Notes under the pieces: generated by a model
Told to the model about the DNA's origin: nothing
Seen by the model: only the letters and a program-made list of their open reading frames with translations
Database searches by the model: none
In this document: positions 10,022 to 18,435 of the stretch, in pieces
How positions within the stretch are numbered: the stretch's first letter is position 1
Layout of the letters: every line of letters begins with the position of its first letter
Assembly: GCF_017745095.1 (NCBI RefSeq)
Contig: NZ_JAGHZZ010000004.1
Coordinates: 62,001-126,000, forward strand
From: Sporocytophaga sp.
Lineage (GTDB): Bacteria; Bacteroidota; Bacteroidia; Cytophagales; Cytophagaceae
Direction: 5' to 3'
Length of the DNA: 64,000 nt
Made by a program: the position numbers and the translations under genes

Positions 10022-10795
10022 ATGAAACCACTGGTAATTGCAGGCAAAACATTCAATTCAAGACTTTTTACCGGTACTGGCAAGTTCTCTTCCGGTCAGT
10101 TAATGCAAGATGCCTTACTGGCATCGGGTTCTGAACTTGTAACAGTTGCATTAAAGCGTATTGATCTGAAAAATCAGGAAGATGAAATTCTTCCATACTT
10201 GAACCATAGTCAGTTTAATTTATTACCCAATACTTCAGGCGTAAGAAATGCTAAGGAAGCCATCTTTGCGGCACAACTTGCAAGAGAAGCTTTGGAAACC
10301 AACTGGCTCAAATTGGAAATTCATCCCGATCCTAAATACCTTCTCCCTGATCCTATAGAAACTTTAAAGGCTGCAGAAGAGCTGGTAAAGCAAGGATTTA
10401 TCGTGTTACCTTATATAAATGCGGATCCAGTGCTTTGTAAGAGACTGGAAGAAGTTGGTACTGCAGCTGTAATGCCATTAGGTTCTCCAATTGGCTCTAA
10501 CAGTGGTTTGCAGACAAAAGCCATGCTTGAAATAATCATTGAGCAAAGCAAAGTTCCGGTGGTAATAGATGCTGGTATAGGTGCTCCGAGTCACGCGGCT
10601 GAAGCTCTTGAGATGGGAGCGGATGCGGTTCTTATCAATACAGCGATGGCGGTTTCAGCTGATCCTGTGAAAATTTCGATTGCTTTTAAAATGGCAGTTG
10701 AAGCAGGACGAATGGCTTTTGAAGCTAAGATGGGCAAATCAGGTAAAGAAGCAGTGGCAAGCAGCCCGCTTACAGCATTTCTTGACGAACTATAA
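10022..10795 (+). CDS. thiG: Thiazole synthase ThiG
   Basis: Condenses deoxyxylulose phosphate, dehydroglycine and ThiS thiocarboxylate to the thiazole ring. The sequence carries family consensus blocks: [12 protein letters not shown] at the start, [19 protein letters not shown] in the middle, and [22 protein letters not shown] near the end. The catalytic lysine region TVALKRIDL is present. Length 257 residues, as usual. It is 2 nt upstream of thiH, its usual partner. Confidence 0.97.
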   Translation: MKPLVIAGKTFNSRLFTGTGKFSSGQLMQDALLASGSELVTVALKRIDLKNQEDEILPYLNHSQFNLLPNTSGVRNAKEAIFAAQLAREALETNWLKLEIHPDPKYLLPDPIETLKAAEELVKQGFIVLPYINADPVLCKRLEEVGTAAVMPLGSPIGSNSGLQTKAMLEIIIEQSKVPVVIDAGIGAPSHAAEALEMGADAVLINTAMAVSADPVKISIAFKMAVEAGRMAFEAKMGKSGKEAVASSPLTAFLDEL

Positions 10796-10797
10796 TT

Positions 10798-11922
10798 ATG
10801 AACAGCTTCCTCAACGTTTTCGAAAAACATTCATGGGAAGAAGTGAAGGCAAGCATCTATTCTAAAACAGAAGCAGATGTACGCATTGCTTTGAATAAAA
10901 AGAAACGTGATCTTGAAGATTTTAAAGCACTAATATCTCCGTCTGCAGCTCCTTTCCTTGAAGAGATGGCAAAGCTCAGCAGAGAATTGACACTAAAAAG
11001 ATTTGGGAATACGATCCAGATGTTCGTGCCAATGTATCTTTCAAACGAATGTCAGAATATCTGCACCTATTGTGGCTTCAGCCTTGATAACCCAATGAGG
11101 AGGACGACGCTGTCAGAGAAGCAGATAGATAAAGAAATAGAAGTCATCAAGTCATATGGTTATGATCATATTCTGCTTGTAACAGGCGAAGCAAATAAAA
11201 CTGTTGGTGTTGATTATTTCGAAAAAGCAATCAAACAGATCAGGCCTCATTTTGCAAACATCTCTATGGAGGTGCAGCCTCTGGATCAGGACGAATATGA
11301 GAAGCTTCTTCCTCTTGGTATTCATGGAGTACTGGTTTATCAGGAAACTTATCATGAGGAGAATTATAAATTCCATCATCCTAAAGGAAAAAAATCCAAC
11401 TTCGAATACAGACTTGATACTCCCGATCGATTAGGAAGAGCGGGAGTCCATAAAATTGGGCTTGGTGTGCTTATTGGTCTTGAAGACTGGAGGACGGATT
11501 CATTCTTCAATGCCCTTCATCTCGACTATCTTGAAAAGACTTACTGGAAAACCAAATACAGTGTTTCTTTCCCTCGTCTTCGTCCATATGCAGGCAAAGA
11601 GCCGAAGGTAGATATGTCGGATAGAGAGCTTGTTCAATTGATTTGCGCTTATCGAATTTTTAATGAAGAATTGGAGTTGACTATATCAACCAGAGAAAGC
11701 GAGAAGTTTAGAAATAACATTATCAAGCTTGGTATCACCACCGTGAGTGCAGGCTCTAAAACAGATCCGGGTGGATATGCTTCTAATACTGATGCTTTGG
11801 AACAATTCGAAATTTCAGATGAAAGAACACCGCAGGAAGTTGCTTCTATGATTAAAAATCTTGGCTATGAGGTGGTCTGGAAGGATTGGGATCAGGCTTA
11901 TGAAGTTGTAAGTGATAAGTAG
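10798..11922 (+). CDS. thiH: 2-iminoacetate (dehydroglycine) synthase ThiH
   Basis: Radical-SAM tyrosine lyase that supplies dehydroglycine to ThiG in the oxygen-sensitive version of the pathway. The cluster motif CQNICTYC gives Cys85, Cys89 and Cys92. MEVQPLDQDEYEKL and GVLVYQETYHEENY are typical ThiH segments. Length 374 residues. Presence of ThiH, and no ThiO glycine oxidase here, implies the tyrosine-dependent route. The next thiamine-type gene (12499) is separated by a repeat and a small lipoprotein gene. Confidence 0.97.
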   Translation: MNSFLNVFEKHSWEEVKASIYSKTEADVRIALNKKKRDLEDFKALISPSAAPFLEEMAKLSRELTLKRFGNTIQMFVPMYLSNECQNICTYCGFSLDNPMRRTTLSEKQIDKEIEVIKSYGYDHILLVTGEANKTVGVDYFEKAIKQIRPHFANISMEVQPLDQDEYEKLLPLGIHGVLVYQETYHEENYKFHHPKGKKSNFEYRLDTPDRLGRAGVHKIGLGVLIGLEDWRTDSFFNALHLDYLEKTYWKTKYSVSFPRLRPYAGKEPKVDMSDRELVQLICAYRIFNEELELTISTRESEKFRNNIIKLGITTVSAGSKTDPGGYASNTDALEQFEISDERTPQEVASMIKNLGYEVVWKDWDQAYEVVSDK

Positions 11923-11933
11923 TAAGTTTTAAG

Positions 11934-11968
11934 AAAGCTGAAAGCGTAAAGCACAAAGCTTAAAGTAC
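11934..11968. repeat. Heptamer repeat, five 7-bp units
   Basis: Directly after thiH, five heptamers AAAGNNN run in strict 7-bp register: AAAGCTG, AAAGCGT, AAAGCAC, AAAGCTT, AAAGTAC. The same heptamer family makes up the larger element at 34453-34649, which suggests a dispersed repeat family. Confidence 0.6.
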
Positions 11969-12110
11969 TTCCCTTGAAATTTACAACACACTCAAGTCCT
12001 TTTCTTTCAGGCGATGGATTTGGTATGAGGTTTTAAGTTATAAGACAGGTTGAAACCTTGAGGCCTAAGATTGAAATCAGATCTTTTCTGTTTTTTTTAA
12101 ACCATCTAAA

Positions 12111-12446
12111 ATGAAAAGGATAGCACCAATAATAATTTTCATATTATTAATCTCATGCCAGCAAAGGCAAGATTTAGTATTTTCTGCATCTGATGAATTA
12201 CATATTTTGGATTTATATAAATCCGGAAGTGAATTTGAAATGCTCTATAACGGGGTTAACTGGGCTGAGGGAACTTTTAAATTAAGGAATGATACAATTT
12301 TTGTAAAATATAATTCAAAAGATGATAATAAAGTCTTAGCCAGAAGGATTGTGATTGACCGAAAAGCAAATAGAGTGAAATCAATTGATGGTGTCAATTT
12401 TTGTGCGCGTATCGGTATTGATAAATTAAAAAAACCAGATTATTAA
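12111..12446 (+). CDS. Small hypothetical lipoprotein
   Basis: A 111-residue protein with a short lipoprotein signal (IIFILLISCQQ, Cys16), so predicted to be anchored in the envelope. The mature part is beta-rich and has KSGSEFEMLYNGVNWAEGTFKLRNDTIFVKY, a pattern of small strand-forming lipoproteins with no family I recognise. It lies between thiH and the ThiF-like gene, 188 nt and 52 nt away. There is no reason to link it to thiamine other than position; it may be an insertion. Confidence 0.65.
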   Translation: MKRIAPIIIFILLISCQQRQDLVFSASDELHILDLYKSGSEFEMLYNGVNWAEGTFKLRNDTIFVKYNSKDDNKVLARRIVIDRKANRVKSIDGVNFCARIGIDKLKKPDY

Positions 12447-12498
12447 TTATGTTATGTCCGTCTTACGGGCTAAACAACAATAAATAAATTTAACATCT

Positions 12499-13614
12499 AT
12501 GTTCAGCAGCGAAGAACTAAGAAGATATAACAGGCACATAATACTGCCTGAGTTTGGAATGGAAGGCCAGCAAAAGCTGAAAGCTGCAAAAGTAGCCGTC
12601 ATCGGCGCTGGAGGACTGGGCTGTCCTGTACTGATGTACCTCGCGGCTGCTGGTGTTGGAACTTTGGGTATTATTGATGGCGATATCATTGAAGAAAGTA
12701 ATCTCCAACGTCAGGTCTTATATAGCCAGGAAGATGTTGGAAAGTCAAAAGCCGCAACTGCAGCCTCCAAATTAAAGAAATCAAATCCATTTATTAATGT
12801 CATTGAGATTCAGGAAAGGCTCACATCTGATAATGCACTGACAATTCTTAAAGATTACGATATCATTGTTGACGGAACAGATAATTTTTCAACAAGGTAT
12901 CTTTCCAATGATGTCTCTGTCATTTTGAACAAACCGCTTGTATCTGCTTCAATTTTTAAATTTGAAGGACAACTCTCGGTGTATAATTATAAAGGCGGGC
13001 CATCTTATCGTTGCCTGTTTTCTGAGCCTCCGGCGCCAGGAGAAATGCCATCCTGCTCAGAGGTAGGAGTAATAGGAGTATTGCCTGGAGTAATAGGTTC
13101 CTTACAAGCCAATGAAGTAATTAAAGTCATCACAGGAATAGGAGAGCCATTATCGGGTAAATTATTAATATTTGATCTGCTTAGCTTAAGGTCGTCGACT
13201 ATTTCATTTCAGAGAAACGAAGAAAACTTTGCTATCACAAGTCTTGGTAATTATGATTTTAACTGTGAATTACCAGAGCTTGAATTTGAACCTGGTTATA
13301 AAGAGTTGACCGTGCAGGAGTTGAAAACAAAACTGGATAAAAAAGAGCAAGTCTTTTTGCTTGACGTCAGGGAAGAATATGAATATGAAATCTGTAATCT
13401 TGGTGGTAAGCTTATTCCTGTGAGCAGAATTCAGCAGCAGGTGGATCAAATCCCTGAGAATATACCTGTAGTTGTATATTGTCATTTGGGAATGAGAAGT
13501 GCTATGGTTGTTAAGTTTTTAACAGAGGAGTTCGGATTTAAAAATTTATATAACCTGGAAGGAGGAATTCACGCATGGTCCAAACAAATTGATTCAAATG
13601 TGCCGGTGTATTGA
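12499..13614 (+). CDS. ThiF/MoeB-family adenylyltransferase fused to a rhodanese domain
   Basis: E1-like enzyme that adenylates the C-terminal Gly of ThiS or MoaD. Residues 1-250 form the adenylation domain: VIGAGGLGCPVLMYLA (34-49) binds ATP, DGDIIEESNLQRQ and DGTDNFSTRY are signatures, and PSCSEVGVIG carries Cys186, the likely catalytic cysteine. Unlike many family members it shows no pair of CxxC zinc motifs. Residues about 268-371 form a rhodanese domain with active-site Cys328 (VVYCHLGMRS), which can carry persulfide sulfur. Close to the thi genes, so probably the ThiS activator; action on MoaD is also possible. Confidence 0.85.
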   Translation: MFSSEELRRYNRHIILPEFGMEGQQKLKAAKVAVIGAGGLGCPVLMYLAAAGVGTLGIIDGDIIEESNLQRQVLYSQEDVGKSKAATAASKLKKSNPFINVIEIQERLTSDNALTILKDYDIIVDGTDNFSTRYLSNDVSVILNKPLVSASIFKFEGQLSVYNYKGGPSYRCLFSEPPAPGEMPSCSEVGVIGVLPGVIGSLQANEVIKVITGIGEPLSGKLLIFDLLSLRSSTISFQRNEENFAITSLGNYDFNCELPELEFEPGYKELTVQELKTKLDKKEQVFLLDVREEYEYEICNLGGKLIPVSRIQQQVDQIPENIPVVVYCHLGMRSAMVVKFLTEEFGFKNLYNLEGGIHAWSKQIDSNVPVY

Positions 13615-13731
13615 ACTATTCTTAAAAAGATAGAATTGATACTTACATATTTCCGGCTTAAATGAACTTCTAAAGAGAAAAAGTCCAATTTATTTATTAT
13701 TAAATAGCTTTTTATATTGAAAAAATTAAAT

Positions 13732-13739
13732 TAATTTTG
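13732..13739 (+). promoter_or_regulatory. Possible Bacteroidota -7 box for guaB
   Basis: TAATTTTG fits TAnnTTTG and lies 33 nt before the guaB start codon. No convincing -33 TTTG is found at the usual distance, so this is only a candidate. Confidence 0.35.
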
Positions 13740-13771
13740 GCCGGCAAATAGATACTTTAAATTTATTTGCG

Positions 13772-15244
13772 ATGTCTCTAGATTCTTCTAAATTCCTTTT
13801 TGAGGCCTTAACATACGACGACGTATTGTTATTACCTGCGTTCTCGGAAATCCTTCCACGCGAAACAAGTACTGCATCTCAACTTACCAAGAATATACAA
13901 ATCAATATTCCGTTGGTGTCTTCTGCAATGGATACAGTAACGGAATATGAAATGGCCATTGCCATGGCTCACCTGGGAGGTATCGGATTTATTCATAAAA
14001 ATATGTCCATAGAAAAACAGGCCGATCAAGTAAAAAGAGTAAAGCGTTCAGAAAGCGGTATGATCCTGGATCCTATCACTTTGAGTGAAGATGCTACTCT
14101 TGGAGAGGCACTTCAGATCATGGAAGAGTTTAAAATCGGAGGTATTCCGGTTATAAAGGGAGATGGAGTTCTTGCAGGGATTTTAACCAACAGAGATTTA
14201 AGATTCGAGAAGACAAGAACTAAAAAGGTCAGTGAGATCATGACCAAAGAAAATCTGATCACTGCAACTGAAGGAACAGATCTTATAAAAGCAGAAGAGA
14301 TTCTTCAGGAATTCAAGATCGAAAAACTTCCGGTTGTAGATAAAAACTATAAGCTGATCGGACTTATTACGTATAAAGATATACTTAAGAAAAAAGGAAG
14401 ACCAGAGGCTTGCAAGGATCAATTGGGAAGATTAAGATGCGGTGCTGCGGTTGGTGTTACTCCTGATCTTATAGACAGAATAAGAGCTCTTGTAAAAGCA
14501 GGAGTAGATCTTATAAGTCTTGATACTGCACACGGTCACTCAATATATGTGATACAAGCGGTAGAAAAAATAAAAACAGAGTTCCCTGGTCTTGAAGTAG
14601 TTGCAGGTAACGTAGCGACAGGGGAAGCAGCCCTTCGTCTGGCACAGGCAGGAGCAGACGCGGTTAAAGTTGGTATAGGTCCGGGTAGTATTTGTACTAC
14701 ACGTATCATTGCAGGTGTTGGGATGCCTCAGCTTTCTGCGGTTTATGAATCTGCAAAAGCAGTTGAAAAGTTGAATGTTCCAATCATTGCTGATGGCGGA
14801 GTGAGATTCTCCGGAGATATTGCAAAAGCGATTGCAGGTGGTGCAAGCAGTGTGATGGTTGGTTCTTTACTGGCAGGAACTGAAGAAGCTCCGGGTGAAG
14901 TAATCATTTACGAAGGAAGAAAATTCAAATCGTACAGAGGTATGGGATCTCTTGAAGCTATGGAAGATGGCTCAAAAGACAGATATTTTCAGGATGCTGA
15001 AGATTCAGTGAAGAAGCTTGTTCCTGAAGGCATCGTCGGAAGGGTTCCATATAAAGGTCTGGTGTCGGAAGTGATTTACCAAATGATTGGTGGTCTTAAA
15101 GCTGGTATGGGATATTGCGGAGCAAAAGATATTGATGCACTTAAGAAAGCTAAATTCGTAAAAATTACAGCTGCTGGCGTTAAAGAAAGCCATCCGCATG
15201 ATGTTCACATTACTAGAGAAGCTCCGAACTATAGTTCCAGATAA
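13772..15244 (+). CDS. guaB: Inosine-5'-monophosphate dehydrogenase
   Basis: Oxidises IMP to XMP with NAD, the committed step of GMP synthesis. The barrel begins with [12 protein letters not shown]; a pair of CBS domains is inserted at about 95-205; the catalytic loop [11 protein letters not shown] contains Cys308. The flap RGMGSLEAM and the C-terminal [13 protein letters not shown] are intact. Length 490 residues is standard. A 14-bp terminator-like hairpin follows, so it is probably transcribed alone. Confidence 0.97.
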   Translation: MSLDSSKFLFEALTYDDVLLLPAFSEILPRETSTASQLTKNIQINIPLVSSAMDTVTEYEMAIAMAHLGGIGFIHKNMSIEKQADQVKRVKRSESGMILDPITLSEDATLGEALQIMEEFKIGGIPVIKGDGVLAGILTNRDLRFEKTRTKKVSEIMTKENLITATEGTDLIKAEEILQEFKIEKLPVVDKNYKLIGLITYKDILKKKGRPEACKDQLGRLRCGAAVGVTPDLIDRIRALVKAGVDLISLDTAHGHSIYVIQAVEKIKTEFPGLEVVAGNVATGEAALRLAQAGADAVKVGIGPGSICTTRIIAGVGMPQLSAVYESAKAVEKLNVPIIADGGVRFSGDIAKAIAGGASSVMVGSLLAGTEEAPGEVIIYEGRKFKSYRGMGSLEAMEDGSKDRYFQDAEDSVKKLVPEGIVGRVPYKGLVSEVIYQMIGGLKAGMGYCGAKDIDALKKAKFVKITAAGVKESHPHDVHITREAPNYSSR

Positions 15245-15278
15245 AAAAATAAAAGATTATAAACCTTTTAGCTAATTT

Positions 15279-15314
15279 CACCTTTTGAGTCGGTGTTTAA
15301 CGACTCAAAAGGTG
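15279..15314 (+). terminator. Terminator-like hairpin after guaB
   Basis: CACCTTTTGAGTCG (15279-15292) and CGACTCAAAAGGTG (15301-15314) form a perfect 14-bp stem with an 8-nt loop, 34 nt past the stop. The T-run is weak (ATTTGCCTT). Confidence 0.6.
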
Positions 15315-15378
15315 ATTTGCCTTAAAAGAAATTGAATTAAAAGAAATTTTTTTAAACTCAAAGGATCGCTGATTTCGA

Positions 15379-17430
15379 ATGTCTGTTAAAGGATATTTTC
15401 AACTTTATCTGATAATTTCAATTGTCAGTTGGTTAGCCTTGGTAGTCGGGGATCTACTGACGTTATATTCACTGAGTCATGTCTTTGATTTTTATCTGAC
15501 AGACTTTTGGAGAAATGCACTTCTTACGTCTTTTTTTCTATTTACTTTCCTTCTGTTTAAAATTAATATCGGTCAGAAAAAGAGCTCTAATTTTATAGAG
15601 ATGCTCTGGCAGGTATTCATATTCGGAGCAACAACCATTCTTATAAGTCTTTTGGTCAAGTTTATGTTGTTTTTGTTCGGCACTCCTGTCTTTAAAAAGA
15701 ATCTGCTGTTCAATAACCTCATATACCATTTTAATATAGCCCTGGTAACTGTTTTTCTTGCCAATGGATTTTATGTTTGGAAAAAAATGATTCTGTATCA
15801 GAAGAGTAAGCAGCTTAATATGATTTGGCTTCTTTTCGAGCTGCTGGCACTTTTGAGCATGCTGTCCAATTTCGCCTATTTCGATATTTTCAATTTTAAG
15901 ATTTATCTGTATGCAATTCCGCTCTTCCTTTTCGGAATGATACTTTCTTTTAATCTTAAATGGGTGGCATTCCTGAATTACAAGCAAAAGTGGCAGAGTA
16001 TTTTGCTGATTGTTTTAATTATTGTAATCGGTTTTACCTTTTTGCAACAGATTTATGAACAGCATTTTGGGACGATCCTTATTATAGATCTTGCTCAGAA
16101 TCTGTTTATTGGTGGGGTTTCTTCCTTTATCCTTTTGAACTGTTTTTCAGCACTTCTTGTATTATTATTCAATCTTCCGACATCCTCTGTTTTTGAGCAG
16201 AAGTTTGGGGAGGTCATGATCTTTCAAAAGCTGAGCCAGTCAATTCAGCTTGGAAATAAGGAAGATGAAGTGCACGAAATATTAATTGACAGCAGCTTAA
16301 GTACAATTTTTGCCAATGCGGGCTGGCTGGAGATTGTGGATGAAAAAGGCAATTTCAAAGCATTCATCAACAAGGGGATAAGTGAAATCGATGTTTTCGA
16401 AATAAAAAAAGTACTAAGAAAGAATCACTTCAATATTGATAATCAGCCTCAGTATATAAAGGATGCGAAAAGCCTGGAGCATTCGGAAAGAATCCAAAAA
16501 CTTCCTTTCAAATCCTTGTTGATTATCCCTTTATATAGTCATAAACAGAAGCTGGGAACACTTGTTTTGCTTAAAAACGAAACGGATGCTTTTGATAAAG
16601 AGATGGTTGATATCATCTGCAGTTTTGTGAGTCAGGCGAGTATAGCTATCAAAAACTTCAGGTTGATCGATGAAGCAGTGGCTACAGAAAGATATCAGGA
16701 AGAACTTAAAATTGCCAAAGAAGTCCAGAAAAGTCTTTTACCTCAAAGTTTGATTTTTAATATCAATTTGCAAATCACCGCTTTTACAAAGGCGGCAGAT
16801 GAAGTAGGAGGTGATTATTATGATTTTTATGAATATTCTGATAAGAAAATAGCGATGGTAATCGGAGACGTTTCCGGAAATGGAACCTCAGCTGCTTTTA
16901 CCATGGCCCAGATGAAAGGAGTATTCCAAAGTCTGGTACAGACAGAAATTCCACCTGACGAATTCATGGTTCAGGCAAATAAAGCCTTGGGCCGGGGATT
17001 GGAAAAGTCCTCTTTTATAACGCTTACATTCCTGAGTATCGATACTGAAAATCAGACTATCGAAATTGCTAGAGCAGGACATTGTCCGGCCTTATTCTTC
17101 AATAGTCAAACTGGTGAAATAAGTTATCTGAAAAGCAAAGGTTTAGGGTTGGGGATCATTAGAAATAAGGACTATTCGAAACACATAGAAAAGAAAAAAA
17201 TCAGCTATAATAAAGGAGATATTCTGATTTTATATACGGATGGAATTATTGAAGCGATGAACGAGTCGGGCGAGGAGTTCGGTTTTGATAAATTAAAAAA
17301 TCTTTTATATATTCACCACGGCTTAAATACCAAGGAAATCAGCAACTTAATACTCGAAAAGTTCTACGAATTCACAGGAACTCAAGCACTTCACGACGAT
17401 TATACATTCTTAATAATCAAATTTGTATAA
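15379..17430 (+). CDS. Membrane SpoIIE/RsbU-type PP2C serine phosphatase with GAF domain
   Basis: A 683-residue membrane phosphatase that should dephosphorylate the STAS protein encoded next door. The first ~265 residues hold several hydrophobic membrane helices. A GAF-like domain spans about 285-430 (LGNKEDEVHEILIDSS to SFVSQASIAIKNF). The PP2C/SpoIIE domain occupies about 440-683, with metal-binding motifs DEVGGDYYDFYEY, VIGDVSGNGTSAA and LYTDGIIEAMNESGEEFG. The signal may be sensed by the membrane or GAF part. It lies 37 nt upstream of the STAS gene, forming a compact partner-switching operon. Confidence 0.9.
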   Translation: MSVKGYFQLYLIISIVSWLALVVGDLLTLYSLSHVFDFYLTDFWRNALLTSFFLFTFLLFKINIGQKKSSNFIEMLWQVFIFGATTILISLLVKFMLFLFGTPVFKKNLLFNNLIYHFNIALVTVFLANGFYVWKKMILYQKSKQLNMIWLLFELLALLSMLSNFAYFDIFNFKIYLYAIPLFLFGMILSFNLKWVAFLNYKQKWQSILLIVLIIVIGFTFLQQIYEQHFGTILIIDLAQNLFIGGVSSFILLNCFSALLVLLFNLPTSSVFEQKFGEVMIFQKLSQSIQLGNKEDEVHEILIDSSLSTIFANAGWLEIVDEKGNFKAFINKGISEIDVFEIKKVLRKNHFNIDNQPQYIKDAKSLEHSERIQKLPFKSLLIIPLYSHKQKLGTLVLLKNETDAFDKEMVDIICSFVSQASIAIKNFRLIDEAVATERYQEELKIAKEVQKSLLPQSLIFNINLQITAFTKAADEVGGDYYDFYEYSDKKIAMVIGDVSGNGTSAAFTMAQMKGVFQSLVQTEIPPDEFMVQANKALGRGLEKSSFITLTFLSIDTENQTIEIARAGHCPALFFNSQTGEISYLKSKGLGLGIIRNKDYSKHIEKKKISYNKGDILILYTDGIIEAMNESGEEFGFDKLKNLLYIHHGLNTKEISNLILEKFYEFTGTQALHDDYTFLIIKFV

Positions 17431-17467
17431 GCTGAAAACCAACTTTATTGAATAACCGTAAAAAGCA

Positions 17468-17809
17468 ATGAATATTTCAATTGGGAAAGAAGAGGAAATT
17501 TACCTTATAGGAATTGAAGGAGATCTAGATGCCAGTTCGTGCATCAATTTGGATAAAGCAATTTCTGAGGCAGTTTCTGCAGGAGAAAAGAAAATTCTTA
17601 TCGATTGTACCAATCTAAATTACATATCTTCAGCTGGTCTGGGAGTCTTTATGTCTTACATACAAGACTTTGAAAATAACAAAATCTCAATGGTTCTGTT
17701 TAATCTAAGTAAGAAGGTAAAAAATGTATTTCAGATTCTGGGCCTCGATGAACTGATACAGATTGTAGATTCGAAAGAAGCAGCGAAGACACTAATAAAT
17801 GAATCATAA
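17468..17809 (+). CDS. STAS-domain anti-sigma factor antagonist (RsbV/SpoIIAA-like)
   Basis: A 113-residue single STAS domain. The key loop LNYISSAGLGVFMSYI matches the phosphorylation loop of SpoIIAA; by alignment Ser55 is the phospho-acceptor. In the family, the unphosphorylated form binds the kinase/anti-sigma partner and releases the target. Its gene overlaps the kinase gene by 11 nt, which suggests coupled translation, and follows the phosphatase gene by 37 nt. Confidence 0.92.
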   Translation: MNISIGKEEEIYLIGIEGDLDASSCINLDKAISEAVSAGEKKILIDCTNLNYISSAGLGVFMSYIQDFENNKISMVLFNLSKKVKNVFQILGLDELIQIVDSKEAAKTLINES

Positions 17810-18215
17810 ATTGCGCATAGCTTGTACAAAAGAAAGTCTTAAAGAAATCAGAAGGTTTGTCACTCAAACCCTCACTGATCTTCATTTGCCTGAGATTGAG
17901 GTGAATATGCTTGTACTTGCTGTTGATGAAATTTGTGCAAACCGTATTATCCATTCTAATAACTGCGACGAAAACCTTCACCTTAATCTCCTAATCTCAG
18001 AAACCTGTGATGGTCTCACTTTTGAAATTTCTGACCTTGGAGCCCCTTTTGACCATACTCAATACAGTGAGCCGGATATCAATCAGCTTGTAAAAGAAAA
18101 GAGAAAAGGCGGTTTAGGCCTGATGCTGGTCAACCGCATCATGGATTCTATAGAAGTATTTAAAGAAAAAGACCACACTGTATATCGCTTATTTAAAAAA
18201 TTAACAATTTGTTAA
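17799..18215 (+). CDS. Anti-sigma factor serine kinase (RsbW-like HATPase)
   Basis: A 138-residue GHKL ATPase. The N-box is VDEICANRIIHSNN and the glycine box is KGGLGLMLVNRIMD, with DLGAPFDHTQY between them as the G1 region. These proteins phosphorylate the STAS partner and bind a sigma factor or another output. N-box residues are slightly unusual (CANRIIH where CTNAIxH is common) but the key Asn is kept. No sigma factor gene is nearby, so the output is not identifiable here. Last gene of the three-gene switch. Confidence 0.88.
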   Translation: MNHKLRIACTKESLKEIRRFVTQTLTDLHLPEIEVNMLVLAVDEICANRIIHSNNCDENLHLNLLISETCDGLTFEISDLGAPFDHTQYSEPDINQLVKEKRKGGLGLMLVNRIMDSIEVFKEKDHTVYRLFKKLTIC

Positions 18216-18435
18216 TTGTTTTTCAGCCGGTTTACGGTTATCTAATTTACTTTATCCTGCTCCGGACTAATTTTTTTTAAAAAAAATCACTAAAATTGCG
18301 CCTGTAAAAAGAGTTAATTGAAATTTTTTACCTGATTCAAGCGTTGTTTAAGCTAAAATTCAGCAGAAAATTTCAGTTTCTTATGTTATTTTTTACTTAC
18401 TGGAACCAGTATTCTTATAAAAGACGCAAAAATTT

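Noticed and set aside
15538-15987. A 149-codon minus-strand frame under the phosphatase gene
   Set aside because: It is the shadow of hydrophobic codons in the membrane part of the SpoIIE-type phosphatase.
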